Assembly (NCBI RefSeq): GCF_000499845.2
Contig: NC_023756.2
Coordinates: 31,295,846 to 31,359,845, forward strand
Length of the DNA stretch: 64,000 bases
Direction of reading: 5' to 3'
Origin: Phaseolus vulgaris
Lineage: Eukaryota; Streptophyta; Magnoliopsida; Fabales; Fabaceae
The notes below the pieces were generated by a model. The model was not told the DNA's origin, searched no databases, and worked only from the letters and a program-made list of their open reading frames with translations. Within the stretch, counting starts at the first letter, position 1, and each line of letters begins with the position of its first letter. Positions 1 through 11,569 of this stretch are shown here, piece by piece. The position numbers and the translations under genes are program-made.

Positions 1-296
1 TCCCTCAAATTTGAGATTTGTGTAGAACACTCTAATCAAATTTGGGTAGATGTTCCCCTTCATCTCCAAGAACTTTCTGAGAGATTGATCTTTGAGCAGC
101 CTGCTTACATTATCTAGCTTTTTGGCTTTTCAACCAATCAAGCAAACAACTTTAGGGTTGTTTATCACTTTGGTGCTAGTCTCAAACCTATACCTTTCAA
201 AAGATCATTATCACCAGAAAACCATCCTTCTAGCCTTCCTCCAGACCTTACTGCTCTGGTTTTAACTCTCTTTGAGGTGGGAGGAGTTGATTCCAT
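1..296 (-). pseudogene. C1 third ORF (post-pol extra ORF), N-terminal fragment, frameshifted
   Basis: The reading starts at an ATG at 296-294. It gives MESTPPTSKRVK, then LEGWFSGDN, a frameshift near 170-200, and later KFLEMKGNIYPNLIRVFYTN up to the window edge. The same pattern occurs in C2's third ORF (LEGWFAGNE and LTGNVYPDLVKVFYTN), which fixes identity and strand. Sirevirus-type copia elements often carry such an additional ORF after pol; its role is not established, although the position is that of an envelope-like gene. The fragment is broken by a frameshift and an in-frame stop. An open-looking plus-strand frame over the same bases is its antisense shadow. Confidence 0.7.
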
Positions 297-1083
297 GATG
301 GAAGAGAAGATGCAGAGAAAAGCTCACACAAGAATTGCAAGAGATGTTGCAATTGGTTGTTCTTGTGAAAGAGATCAGCTGCAACAAATTTTATAGCAAA
401 AACAAAATCATAAAGCATTCAATGACATGAGTGGGTACCGGATTTTCAGAGAGAAAAGACTTGACCAAGCCCTGCACAGAAAACGTCAGAAAAAGCAGAA
501 AATCACATGGTCATCACATGTGATCTTTGATTAGTCATAAAAGCTCTTAAATTTTCAAGATTGTGGAATATATTCCTTTATGACTGTTGTAACTTCTTTC
601 TGAGCGTGATCAGCTTTCAACACAGGTTCATTGACCAAGGATTCTTTCTTTAATTTGATCTGCAACGGATAGAAATTCAAAGAAGAAATTAAATTGATTT
701 CTTCACAGTGTTGTCAGACACAAAACAATCAGTTGTTTCGAGGAAACACTCGGTTGTTTTTCTGCAGCAGTAAAACTGATTTTGAATTTTTAATCATGAG
801 CAGAAAGAATTCAAAGCAGATGAAATTGAACATTTTTAAAGAAGATATTCAAGCATGAATCTGTACTTTAAACAAAAATTAAAGATAAAGATAAGGAAGG
901 TCTTATCCTTTATGATGTTCTTTCAATGAGCTATGTGCTTTGTGATCAAGAAGCCTCATTTAACTGTTGAGAGCCTTTGGATAGATACAAAACATTGATT
1001 CAACTTCAATGTTGGTCTTTTTCTTCCAAGAACTTGATCAGTTGACTCAGTCCTTCACACTTCTTTAGATTTCCTGCACAAAC
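297..1083 (-). other. C1 spacer where pol would be expected
   Basis: About 790 bases with no protein-coding similarity to copia protease, integrase, RT or RNase H on either strand. The sequence resembles in position the untranslated spacer between pol and the third ORF of C2 (29035-29441). It contains a pair of the family's near-palindromic motifs (around 728-762). The loss of pol most likely happened by deletion near 1080. Confidence 0.55.
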
Positions 1084-2552
1084 ATGAGTTCAAGCAACAA
1101 GATTTGGCCCCTTTACAACTGTGGGTCCATTTGATTCCTTTTTCTCATTTGGAACCTCACATCCTTTAGGAATCCATTTCATGAAGCCCCTGGGAACATA
1201 AAATTTCCTTATTTTGCAGAATCTAACCGAATGGCCCTTTTTCATGCAGTAAAAGCATGTAACAACCGGTTGTTTCGACTTAACAATCGGTTGTTTTATT
1301 GTCTTTCTTGAAAAATGTTTTGAAAACTTATCTTATTTGTTTTGTGTATTAAAACCTAAACCAGCCTTTCCTAAAACACAATTTTGAGATGCCAAGACAT
1401 TCTCAAAGTTAGATTTTCCCTTCGAAAGCTTATCCACTGTATTAACAAGATAATGCACTTTCTTCTCAAGGTTTTCACAATTTTCGCAAATGAGAGTGTC
1501 ACACTTGCAAGAAGAGTTTTTGAAATGTGTTTCCAGATTTTTAAAATCCTTTTTAGATTTTTAAATCTCTTCTTCAAGTGCCTTCACTCTCTTTTCCAGC
1601 CAGCTGTTAAGTTCTTTCAATATATTGTTTGAAAGCACAATCGATTAACTACATCGTGAGTTTCTTGAAAAGCTTCAAGCAATTCACTATAATTTTGTTC
1701 ATTTAAAGAAGCACAAGAACTTACTTCACTTGAGCTGCAAGATTCATCATCATCTTCAGCAATCAAACAGATGTTTGCTTTTTCTTCTTCACTTGATGAT
1801 GAACTTGATGAGGATACCTCATTCTCATCCCAAGCTATGTAGGCTCTATTTGTCTTGCCCTTCTTTTCCTTGTAGCTAGGCTTTTTCTCCTTGCTTTTGT
1901 TTGAGCAATCTGCCTTTATGTGTCCTTGCTCACCACAACCAAAACAAGTATAGTTATTGGAATTAAAATCATTGGATTTCTTTTTTCCATACCTACCTTG
2001 TGTCCATGCTCTATCAAGACATTTCAAAATCTTGATGTTTAGCTCTTCCTTTTCAAAGGTCTTGTCAAGGCTCATGAGATGATTGATGATGTGCATGAAT
2101 CTTTTTTGTACTTCAGCATTTGTTTCACCTTTGAGCATTCTGAACATCTCATACTCTTGGATTAGAGTATGCTTCCTAGCTTTCTTCACCTCATTTGTAC
2201 CTTCATGAGTTACTTCCAAGGTGTCCAACATTTCCTTTGCTGATTTGCATTGAGAGACCCTGAAAAACTCATTTGAATTCAAAGCAGAGGTTATTATGTT
2301 TTTAGCAATGCAATCAAATTTGGCCTTCTTGCTTTCAGAATCAGTCCATTGAGACCAAGGCTTTTCAATGGATGATCCATCTTTTTCAAATTTTGGGACA
2401 AAAGGACCATTTTCAGTTGCATCCCAAATACCTTTGTCAAGTGATTCTACAAAGTTTTTCATTTTGACTTTCCAAAATTGGTAGTTCAAACCACAAAACA
2501 GAGGTGGTCTGTTGATTGAAGCACCTTCCCCAAAAGGTAGTCTATCAGTCAT
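1084..2552 (-). pseudogene. gag: C1 gag (copia nucleocapsid polyprotein), frameshifted
   Basis: The ATG at 2552 lies 47 bases after the primer-binding site. The N-terminus has the copia gag pattern INRPPLFCGLNYQFWKVKM, followed by the retrotrans_gag/UBN2-like region with QEYEMFRMLKGE. The first zinc knuckle is CFGCGEQGHIKADC at about 1930, followed by a serine/acidic stretch. The long frame stops at 1617. The homologous reading then continues in another frame (ETHDVVNRL, then WLEKRVKALEEEI) with further stops to a second knuckle, CFYCMKKGHSVRFC, at about 1219-1260. C2's gag has the same two-knuckle layout, so this is a degraded full-length gag rather than a short one. It would package element RNA in the virus-like particle. 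Confidence 0.8.
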
Positions 2553-2598
2553 TAAAAAACAGTTCTAGGATCACACTTGAATAAATTTCAAGAACCAA

Positions 2599-2611
2599 GC
2601 TCTTGATGCCA
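2599..2611 (-). other. C1 primer-binding site (initiator Met tRNA type)
   Basis: Read on the minus strand, TGGCATCAAGAGC follows the LTR end (…CTAACA) after two bases. It is close to the usual plant Met-tRNA site TGGTATCAGAGC and to C2's TGGTATCAAGAGC. Confidence 0.75.
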
Positions 2612-2613
2612 AT

Positions 2614-3729
2614 TGTTAGAATGGATGGCTTTAAACTAGAAGGGGGGGGGGGTGAATGGTTTAAAGAGGGTTTTCGCAAACTTTTAAGCCTGGAATGAAA
2701 TTTTTTCAAGAAACAATTGATTGGGAAATCAGTTTGCCGAAACACAAAGCAAAAACAACAGCACCAGAAAAACAATAAGTTGTTTATACCAGTTCACAAA
2801 TATTTAAAATTAAATTTAAAGAGATTAAGGATAGAGAGAATGCACACAGAGGTTTATACTGGTTCACTATAAACCGAGAGCTACATTCAGTCTTCTCAGA
2901 AACGACTAAGGAAATCCACTAAGCAATCAACCCTAGATCACTTACAACACAACCAAAGAAGTGACCTTGATCCCCTCAAGACACACACTTCCCTTGGTCA
3001 GCACAACAACACTAAGAATGCTGATCTTGATCCCCTTAAGAACACACAACACGTCTCAAAAACACACAAAAAGTTTCTTTCAAAAGATACAAATGATTAC
3101 ACTTGTTACAGAACAAATCTGAAATCAATACAAGCTGAAAACCCTATCTCACACTCTTTGATCAAACTCAATCTCTAAGCAATCTCAACTTTTTCTCTTA
3201 ATCAAAATCTTATTTTAAAAACCCAAATTTGTTTTTCTATTTGTAAAACAAAGTTGTTTGTTGTATAATCTCAACAAACTATTAATTGCATTTAAAGATT
3301 GGTCAAAGCATTAAAAACTAGAGCGTAAACAGTTAGAAAAGCATTTAATGCTCAGTCAAAGCACAAAACAGTTTTCTGTTATGGTACCAAAACAAACAAT
3401 CGGTTGTTTCCACGAATCAATCGGTTGTTTTGGTTTTGACAGCAAGTCAACCATAAAAACAGTTTTCGACCTTTTCTAAAAACACACAAGTATAAAACAA
3501 TCGGTTGTTTCGACAAAACAACAGGTTGTTTTTCACTTAGTTTGAAAAACACTTTTCTTTTAAAAGGATTGAGAATGCCTATGCTTTGGATTCAATCAAG
3601 AGTGGATTACATATTAAATCTACCCCAGATCATATCTAAAAGACGCACAGCAACAAAATGAACATGTAGCCTTTCATCATCCTTCGAAGGGTTTGGATTC
3701 TTCAAAGCTTGAACCCACTTAGTTCAACA
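2614..3729 (-). repeat. C1 5' LTR (1116 bp)
   Basis: Minus-strand ends are TGTTGAACTAAG… and …CATTCTAACA. It is the same family as the solo LTR at 14176-15206: both share the start, the GCTTTGAAGAATCC stretch, the paired AACAACC motifs and a run of C/G near the 3' end. It contains at least four copies of the near-palindrome AAACAATCGGTTGTTT (about 3396-3431 and 3495-3533). A homopolymer G run lies at about 2641-2652. Confidence 0.85.
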
Positions 3730-4104
3730 CATATAAATGTTGCATTTGAAGATTCAAAGGATTCAGAAGCTGTGGGGGTTGGACAAACTGCAAGACTCCA
3801 TGGAGTTTACTATTATTGAAGCACGAACATACTCAAAAGCACAAGGTAGCCTTATGCCTTTAGTTTCAGCTACCCCATTTCCAGCAGCAACAAACCCCAG
3901 CACTCCAACAAACACCAGAGAAACTTGTGCCTATCCCTTCAAAACTAACACTTTCTTGCCCCTGCACCTAGGCCTTAAAGACAGAACCTACGGCTTCAGC
4001 ACTGGATGTGTGTTGGTCAACAACTTTTAAAACTGCTGCATCTCCTTCTGCCTCCTCCCAAACCAACACTCTACACAGGAGGTTGTCTCTGCCGTTCGTG
4101 GGCC

Positions 4105-5407
4105 TTACCTATAGCTATTAATGCAGATCATTGGGTTAAGAATCCAATCTACAAAGGAGTAATTAAAGGAATGCACCTTATGCTTCATCCAAAGCCAAGA
4201 CTTGAGTTGAGCCCTCTGAAAAATCTCTTTCGCGTCTACTATCCCTTGCTTGAAGACTATCAGGTTCCTTTGATCCCAAATGCATCTAATTACATTTACC
4301 CAGACACCTTTCCAGACCAGGTTTTGCTTAATACTAGCTTGGTTCAAGTAGAAACTTTCGAAGTGCATCTTTATATCAATATGTTGAACAAAAGAGATAC
4401 AAATCCATTTAAAGCACAAAGACCATACGCATAGCGCGTATTTACATTCCAGGAACAGATGTTGGCATGACTCATCCTTTACCTGACAAGAAGTGCATAG
4501 CGTAGTGCTCATCATTACTCCTCTCCTGCTCAAGCACTGTCTTGTTGGAATTCTACCCAACAACACCCTCAAAGTTGTCATCGTTGCATTTGGAAATGCC
4601 TTTGCCTTCCAAAGATATTTAAACACATCCTATTGAGGACCTATGTCATGCTTTGCTCGCCATTCATAAACAGATTTCACAGAGAATGTCCCCGGTACTT
4701 CCTTCCCCATACCTGTACGTCCTTGTTATTCTTTTTCAATACGACCCTGGATAACATCATGGTAAGATCTACTTCCAGTGAAGATTCACACTCAAAACTA
4801 GTGTGCCTCCACTTCAGACTTCACCCCCATTCCGACTCAACCCATTAACCAACCTCTCCCACTATTTGACCCTGGTTTAAAGACAGGGAGTACAATCTAG
4901 GAAACAATGATTTGAGTTCAGAAATTCCAACCCAAACATCTTCCATAATTTTTCTTTATCTCCACATCCTAATTCCCAACCTATTTCTTCTTGGAACCAT
5001 CATTTTCCTCCTCCCTTTCCACACACCTTTGAGAGATCTCTCCACCACCAAGACTGAAGCCTGGCAGGTGTTTGGGAGTTTTCAAGCTCTAAGCCATATT
5101 TTGAACCCAACAGTTCCTTCCACCTACCACTCTCTTGTGATATACACCTCCATCTCCATTTAGCTAGGAGGGCGTCATTAAACTTACGTATATCTCTAAG
5201 GCCTAGACCTCCCTCCTCTCTTGGTCTGCATAAATCCTTCCATTTTACCCAGGAGATTGGCTTATTCACTTTCCCCCATCCCCACAAGAATCTCCTTTGG
5301 ATACTAATGATGCTATTACAAACCGATTTTGGCGCTCTGAAGAGGGATAGGTAGTACAGGGGAATAATAGATATGACAGAATTAATAAGACATATTCTCC
5401 CCGCCAT
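4105..5407 (-). pseudogene. LINE ORF2 C-terminus: RT thumb and zinc-binding (zf-RVT) domain
   Basis: The upstream piece (5407-5000) has the plant LINE signatures MAGRICLINSVISIIPLYYL, FLWGWG and the EEGGLGLRDIRKFNDALLAKW pattern, followed by WWWRDL. The segment 4999-4627 continues the domain only after frame changes (FSVKSVYEW visible at about 4690). The last piece (4626-4105) is the zf-RVT domain, with LLGRIPTRQCLSRRG, C-x2-C (CTSC) and the H-x3-C box HLFLEC, ending in WILNP. The domain is thought to help bind nucleic acid during target-primed reverse transcription. It is broken by frameshifts and stops and cannot be functional. Confidence 0.8.
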
Positions 5408-5467
5408 GGATAAAAATCTCCCTTTCCACCCACTAAGTCTTGCTTTTAACTTGCTTATGACAGGCTC

Positions 5468-7076
5468 CTAGAAATGTTTCTTCCTTGGGTTTCCTCCAAC
5501 TTCAAAACCCAGATACTTAAACGGTACCCCCATCTGAGCAAAATTCAAAGTCTTTGTGTAACATACTTTTGCATTGCTTGGCACATTAATCCCTGCTAGT
5601 TTTGACTTATGGAAGTTTATCTTCAAACCTGATGCTAACTCAAAACCTCTTAGGATAGCTTTCAGAGTTACCACATTATTAAAGGTGTCCTCACATAGGA
5701 AAAGAGTATCATCCGCAAACTGAAGGATGCACACCTCTATCTCATTATAACCTATCTTGAGGCCTGACAAGAGATTGTTCTTTATAGCTTGTCTTACTAT
5801 CCCAACAAGGCCTTCTGCAACCATGAGGAAAAGAAAAGGTGTTAGGGGGTCACCTTGTCTCAACCCCCTTGATGGCTTGAATTCCTCCGTCGGACACCCA
5901 TTGACTAACACAAACACAAAGGCAGATTCCAAACATCCTCGAATCCAAGATATCCACTTGTTGTGGAAACCCATCCTATGAAGCATGTCATATAGGAAAT
6001 CCCACCTGACATACCTTTTCAAAGTCCAACTTTATCCAAAAGTCGTATGTTTTTTCAAAGTCCAACTTTAGACATAGCCCGCTTCTACCCTTCCTCTTAA
6101 GATCCTCTACCACTTCATTAGCCATAAGCACACTGTCAAGAATCCCTCTACCCCTTAAGAATGTTGATTGGCTTTCGTCGATAACTGAGGGCAACACCTT
6201 CTTAATTTTAGCTGCCAGCACCTTTGAAATGATTTTGTATAGGGCTCCTACTAGTGAGATGGGTCTATACTGCTCAAGCTTAGTAGGGTCCCTAACCTTA
6301 GGAACTAATGTTGTGAAGGAAGTATTACATCCCTTTGGGAAACACCCAGTCTCATGAAAGAAAGACAGCGCTGCCATAATATCGTCTTTTATAAACTCCC
6401 AACTTTGCTTAATAAAGTTGAAGTTGAACCCATCTGGCCCAGGACTCTTTGAACCTTCACACTGCCACATTGCGTCCCTTATCTCTTTCTCGAAGAAAAT
6501 AGCTAGAAGGCTTTCATTATCATACAGGTTAATAGACTTAAACTCAACTCCATCCAATCTTACCCCTAGATCCTTCGTTGCTTTAAATCTAGCTTCGAAC
6601 AGGTTCTTTGCCTCTAGACGAACGGTACTTGGTTCCTCACACCAGTGGTCCCCAACATGAACACCCTTCACTTTGTTCCTGATTCTTCTCCCCTCAATGA
6701 TGAGTGGAAGAACCTAGTGCACGAGTCCCCATACTTGAACCAGCTTGCTCTAGCCTTTTGACTGATAAGGGATTCAAGTTTGATATCATTCTCCTTTAGA
6801 CGACTTGCCAACTCCATTCATTTCCACCTCTCAGATTCCTCTAAGCCCCCATTACAATCTAGGCAGTCAAGATCCTCCATTTCCTGCAAAATCTTCCTCT
6901 TGGTAATATCAAGGTTACCAAACACTTCCTTATTCCATGATTTGAGGTCAAACTTGAGAAGTTTCAACTTTTCTTTGAGCTTCGTTAAATCGTTCCCTTG
7001 GACTGAGTAAGACTGCCATCCTGATAAAACCCCTTTCCATGTACCAAGCATCAATGGTTCTGAAGGGTTTGGGACC
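5468..7076 (-). pseudogene. LINE ORF2 reverse transcriptase, frameshifted
   Basis: Two main frames carry RT blocks. In 6671-5988 are SPGPDGFNFNFIKQSW, YRPISLVGALYKIISKVLA and FLRGRGILDS. In 6022-5468 are SRGLRQGDPLTPFLF, the catalytic box FADDTLFLCE, SGLKINFHKSK and FKYLGFEVGG. The catalytic Asp pair is intact, but the two frames are joined by a roughly 35-bp tandem duplication at about 6010-6075 that repeats KLDFEK and shifts the frame. The stretch 7076-6680 encodes the linker between endonuclease and RT (LKFDLKSWNKEVFGNLD, then KARASWFKYGDSCTRFFH). It begins exactly where the S1 insertion ends (WGPKPF in the frame that continues the endonuclease). Confidence 0.85.
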
Positions 7077-7081
7077 CCAGT

Positions 7082-8924
7082 TGATATGAACCCAATAACA
7101 TGATAGGGATATGATATAAACATGTTATGGATTCAATAAGAGTTGGAATATGATTAGGCACTTTTTAAGAATTGGATCAATGTTCTTATCATTTAAGAAC
7201 TCACCAAAACACAAGTAACCAAGCCAAACTCACATAGAAACCCATTTTTGGACATATGAACCGATTAAAACAAGAAATAACACAAATGAACCGATTAAAA
7301 TTCAAGGAAACACAATTAAAACCACAAGAACAACAAACAAAATGAAATACTGATATTAAAACAAGACACAATTCTACCGATTGAAATATCAAAAACAACA
7401 AAGACATGTTTTAGAGTTTGTTTTGGAATGAAAATGGAAGAAGGATATGAAAAGAACAAGGAACTTATGGTTGGAGCTCTTAAATGTGCACGCCACTTGA
7501 AGGATGATTGGCTTCAGATGAGTGTTGTTGCCGCCACTTCAGAGTCCAAGGATTCACTCAAGATAAGACTAGAGAGAAGAAGACACAAGTCTCTCTCAAT
7601 TCAGTCACCAATTTGGGAGAGGTTCAATACTCACAAATCATTTTATTATTTCAAAGACCTAAGCCTCCCTTTATAATAAAGAGGGCTGGTCACAAAGTAC
7701 AAGGGAAGCTTACAAGAGAAGCTTTGAAAGGTTACCTCTAACTCTTCCTATTTCTAAAAGGATGGGAAGAGGCACCTTTCTAGATCTTTCCTAAAACTAA
7801 TGCCTAAAGGTTTATACAATGTAGGTGTCTTCGGTTTCCCCTTTAGCACCTTCCTACATATACTTTATTGTTTACAATTTATACAAAAGAAACTATAAAG
7901 AGAGATTTAATGGAGCCCATTTTGAATGCTTGTAGTCTTCTTTTAGGCTTGGTCCTCTCTTTATTTAATTTTCTTGATCCGGTCGGTCATCGGTGGTTGG
8001 TGACGTCAGCAACAGATAGCACGTGGGCCGTTCTTAGTGGACATGTGGGCCAGGAAGCTGATGTGTCTTTGGAGAGAGTCACTCGGGGGGTGATCGGTGG
8101 TCCGAGATGCGCGTCAGCGCCTGGATAAGCCATGAGGGAGAAGCTGGCGTTATGATGCACCGATCGGTCATCTGGGTGAGTGATGTCGTCAGGTCTTCGT
8201 GTTACGCGCAGTTAGCTGGGAACGAGAGCGATTCCTGGCGAGAGCGTTGCATACGAGCCTTGTGGGCAGAGTACCACAGAAAGGAGAAGTTAGGTGCTTA
8301 GTAGTACCGTGCATGAGAGTGCCTAAGAGAGCTAGCAGCCAGTCGGTGATTGGTGCTCTCTTACCCATCGTGCTGGTGCGAAGCAGAGGTGATCATTCGC
8401 ACAGTAGGTGACGTCAGGTACGTGCGCTTAATCAAGCCCACCTGTACTCACGCTAAGGTTGCACGAGACATCTAGTAAAAGAAACACGCTAAGTTACTTC
8501 GTACACGAATAACTTAGGCGCGCCACAGAGTATATAAAGGCATTCCACGCTCATGCAGAGGGGTAAGATTCATTCATACAAGTTACTAGCTTTACACAAG
8601 AGAAAGAGAGAATCACAGAGCGCACACGAGTCTCGCTGAGATTCCTAGTTCTTAGTTCTTGGTGGTCTTGCTTGACTGACTTGAGCGTCGGAGTGCAATC
8701 GGCCGCTAGAGGCGCCGTTTGTTGCCTTTCGCAGGTTCGCTTGGAGTTCTTAGAGAGGTGCTTGGAACGTATTTGCGGAAGGCAGAGCTTGACGTGGCGA
8801 GTCCTTCGACGATCGAGTCACCTGCGAGATCACTTCTTTATTTTAAGAAGACTAGAAGGAAGAACTTTAAATTGGGTGGATGGCTTCTTCCTCCATTAGT
8901 GAAATTTCTTTTTTATCTCTATCA
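7082..8924 (+). mobile_element. S1: solo LTR (1843 bp) inserted in the LINE, TSD CCAGT
   Basis: The insert starts TGATATGAAC and ends CTCTATCA (terminal TGATA/TATCA). It is flanked by CCAGT at 7077-7081 and 8925-8929. It interrupts the LINE between the codons for SVEKDW and GPKPF, and removing it restores the LINE reading. A TATA box at 8531 and the LTR module at 8677-8716 give its plus orientation. It has no coding capacity. The GC-rich right half resembles gypsy LTRs of the Tat type seen elsewhere in the window; the left half does not match any other LTR here. Confidence 0.8.
8531..8538 (+). promoter_or_regulatory. S1 LTR TATA box
   Basis: TATATAAAGG lies about 390 bases before the LTR end and is followed by an A/C-rich leader. 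It is the likely core promoter of the original element. Confidence 0.6.
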
Positions 8925-9650
8925 CCAGTCCTTCTCCACTGACTTCACCAACAAGCGCACAATGGCCGACACTTCCCTCCTTAAAACATATTGTTTACTC
9001 ATGGGCCATAACTGTAGCCAGTCTTCAGAAATAAGCACTTTATCAATTCTACTCTTCGCCGATCCGTCATGTTTGAACCACGTAAAATTCTTACCTACAA
9101 TAGGTAATCCTAATAAAAGATTAGAGTCAATGAAGGAATTAAAGTCATTCAATTCGCTTGGTTGTTTGCCCCTATCCTTGACCCCTTTCCTTTCACTTAT
9201 GCTTCTTACAGCATTAAAGTCGCCACAAAAACACCAGACTAGATCTTGAGAGGCCATTTTGACGTTGGAGAGCTCCTCCCAAAGAGTCTTCTTACCACTC
9301 AAAGAGCATGGAGAGTAGACATTGACAACAACACACATAGAGGAATTTTAGGTGTTGGCCGAAGATAACAATAAAACCTTTTCCCATCAAGTGACTTTCG
9401 TAACTAAAGGCTTCTTTATGCCACAAAGACAGTAAACTACCACTCCATTGTCACCTTTATTATGAATCCAACCAACTTTGTTGTCCCCCAAAGGGAGAAA
9501 CATCTAGCATCTGAAAGCTCAATTGTTTTTGTTTTTATAGACAAGCAAATTTTGCTTCCTTGCGCCCTATTATATGCCTCAAGTACCTAGCTTTGGTTCC
9601 TCCCCCAAGCCTCTTATGTTTAGATTAACAATTATCATAAAAACCATGCT
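8925..9650 (-). pseudogene. LINE ORF2 endonuclease (APE-like), N-terminal part
   Basis: The usual opening of plant LINE endonucleases is visible on the minus strand at about 9640 (N-x-RGLGGGTKARYLR). A stop- and frameshift-containing stretch follows, then an open piece (9338-8922) with VVVNVYSP, WCFCGDFNAVRSISERKG, NDFNSFIDSNLL, FTWFKHDGSAKSRIDKVLIS and VKSVEKDW. The GDFN and SRIDK boxes are catalytic-core signatures. The S-D-H box expected near the end is degraded (VSAIVRLL). The reading resumes after S1 at 7076. The enzyme would nick target DNA to prime reverse transcription. Confidence 0.8.
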
Positions 9651-10674
9651 TCTCACCCTCCCTCCCAACACTCTTCATTATCTCCAAATCTCTCTCTTGC
9701 AAGCAAATAAACTCTTTGACAACCTCCTGCTCATCCCCACGACATGTAATTCCTGCTCGTCTGCTGATCTCCCACAGCTTAGATGGTTCCACTGACGTTT
9801 CAGAATCACACAACCATTCATTACAATTGGCAATATCTCCATCTGATATTGAGACTGACGACGTACCTTGTTTAAAGGGAGAGGTATTTCCAACCTGAGA
9901 AAGTCTTTGCTTAATCTTACAGATCGCCTCAGGTGTGCATTGCATACTCCCAACTCCACCAGACCTTTCATTTTACATCGACGTGGGGGAGGGGGGGGTA
10001 AGCTTTTCGCGGTTGTTTCATCGTCTCCTGGCATGGTCAGACGCCAAAACCTGTGCGAGGGACCCCTGATGCTGTTGTATCTTCACAGGCTTCAAGCATA
10101 CTACAAGAATTCTGCTGCCCTTCTTTCTTCAAGACCTTCTTCGCCGCCCCACTAACCCTTGCCATCATCTAATTGGGCCTCCAGCTTCCTTTCTTGGCCC
10201 AACACCACTTTGGGTTCCTTCTGGGCAAGTATACTTTCTACGTCCTTCACTTTTTCCGCCAAATCAGTTTGTAGTGGGATATTAAGAGTAAACCCACAGA
10301 CTTTGTCAGCTTGGTTGACAAAAACAGTTTCTTCAAATACATTCTGCTTCTGCATTTCTTCATTCGTGTATGTCATTTCACCTTTCCACTGACATGCTCT
10401 ATTTTTTGAAGAATATGCCTAAAATGGACCTTTGGTGTTTGTGCCGACCGTACCCCTCCTTCCTCCTTTCCTCCTCCCTCCTTCCCCTTTGACGGAGTTC
10501 CTCCTCAGCCCGGTGACTGCTCTCCTTCTCACCACTTCTCACGGAGAAGGAGGATTCTTCTACATAGGGTTTTGATGATGTGACGCTGTCTGAAGAGTCA
10601 TAGTTGTAGTGGTGGCCTTTGCAGTAAGCAACACTGGAAATTGGAAGTTCTTTTTCAAGGAAGATACTTAACAT
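9651..10674 (-). pseudogene. LINE ORF1/linker remnant upstream of the endonuclease
   Basis: Minus-strand pieces show SISDGDIANCN, SKLWEISRRAGITC and EVVKEFICLQERD. I recognise this pattern from plant LINE polyproteins just before the endonuclease. Further upstream pieces (10376-10152 and 10674-10399) are a charged stretch with EKVKDVESILAQKE and an Arg/Glu-rich segment (GRREEERRKEG). No RNA-recognition motif or zinc knuckle could be read. The assignment of the last piece rests only on position and strand. Confidence 0.5.
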
Positions 10675-10740
10675 CTGTTCGTTACAGGAAGTTCCTCTTC
10701 AAGGAAGATACTTAACATCTGTTTGTTGATCGTCATCTTC

Positions 10741-11569
10741 TTTGACAACATTCTAAACATAACATTCAATATATGCTAATGATATTTTCTAATCAATTTC
10801 ATGCAAAAACATTCCAAGTATATTCATATAAAAATTGCCTTTATAGATAGGTTAAACGTATAATTTAATTATATATGTTGTGAATTCTAAATTTGTGTCT
10901 ATATGTAAAATCTTTTTAATTTAAACTTTATCAATTTTGTAGTCTGTCACTGTTAATACCCTTACGAATTCTTATTCGAGTGCTACACATGTAGTACATA
11001 ATTAATCTGATTATCATACATATAGTACTTGTGCTAGGAAATGAGTTTAATTATGTATGAGGTTATACCACTTCTTAATTATGTACGAATTTTTTATTTT
11101 TTATTTTTTATGAGGGAAAGGAAATTTGTATAAATTGTTTTTACAAATTCCTAGAAAAAAATGTCTCCCTTCCATTTGTCACTATGCTCCCAAATTTGCA
11201 ATAATGATAAGATTCTCTTTCTTTGTTGACTTTGTTTCATCCATTTAATATTGTATTATAGAATCTTTATATTTTTTTTTTATGCTCAACGTTCAAAACA
11301 AAAATTTGGATATATCTCTTATCTGTTTTGTTTCAAATCTATTAAAAAAATAATTCAAAAGTATTTACAATATGGGTAAGTATGAACAAATCAATATAAT
11401 CAGAAATAATTTTATTCTAGAGAATTGGTTATGCTAAAATAGAATATTTTGAGATTTTCATTTTTTAAAAAATATTTCTATTTAAACAAGATTCGGAGAT
11501 ATTCATAATATATCAGAAGATATTGACAATATATCAAGAAGATATTGGCAATATATCAAGAAGATATTT
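10741..11569. other. AT-rich non-coding stretch
   Basis: No open frame of note and no recognisable element ends. A short tandem array of about 22 bp (ATATCAAGAAGATATTGGCA type, 2-3 copies) lies at about 11505-11566. At 10640-10725 a block of about 45 bp (AGGAAGATACTTAACATCTG core) occurs twice in tandem. Confidence 0.5.

Larger units (their letters stand above)
1..3729 (-). mobile_element. C1: Sirevirus-like Ty1/copia element, 5' half, lacking pol
   Basis: On the minus strand the order is LTR (3729-2614), methionine-type primer-binding site, gag with two zinc knuckles (2552-1084), then directly a spacer and the start of a third ORF (296-1) that runs out of the window. No protease, integrase, reverse transcriptase or RNase H is present between gag and the third ORF, so this copy would be non-autonomous. 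The relative C2 in this window has about 3 kb of pol in that place. The right flank is CATAT at 3730-3734; the matching TSD lies outside the window. Confidence 0.85.
3730..10740 (-). mobile_element. L1-type LINE (non-LTR retrotransposon), decayed, interrupted by S1
   Basis: The minus-strand order is an ORF1/linker remnant (10674-9651), an endonuclease (9650-8925), a solo LTR insertion, a reverse transcriptase and an RVT zinc-binding domain down to 4105. Many frameshifts separate the pieces. The left end is not defined: 3730-4104 holds no recognisable domain and no clear poly(A)/poly(T) tail, and may be 3' UTR cut by the C1 insertion. The right end near 10740 is set by where coding remnants stop. 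Confidence 0.8.

Noticed and set aside
1..396. Plus-strand frame with a single stop over the first 396 bases
   Set aside because: The minus strand here matches the third ORF of C2 (LEGWF and VFYTN blocks), so the plus-strand frame is its antisense shadow.
7868..8411. Several short plus-strand frames inside S1
   Set aside because: They lie within a solo LTR, overlap each other in different frames and show no domain.
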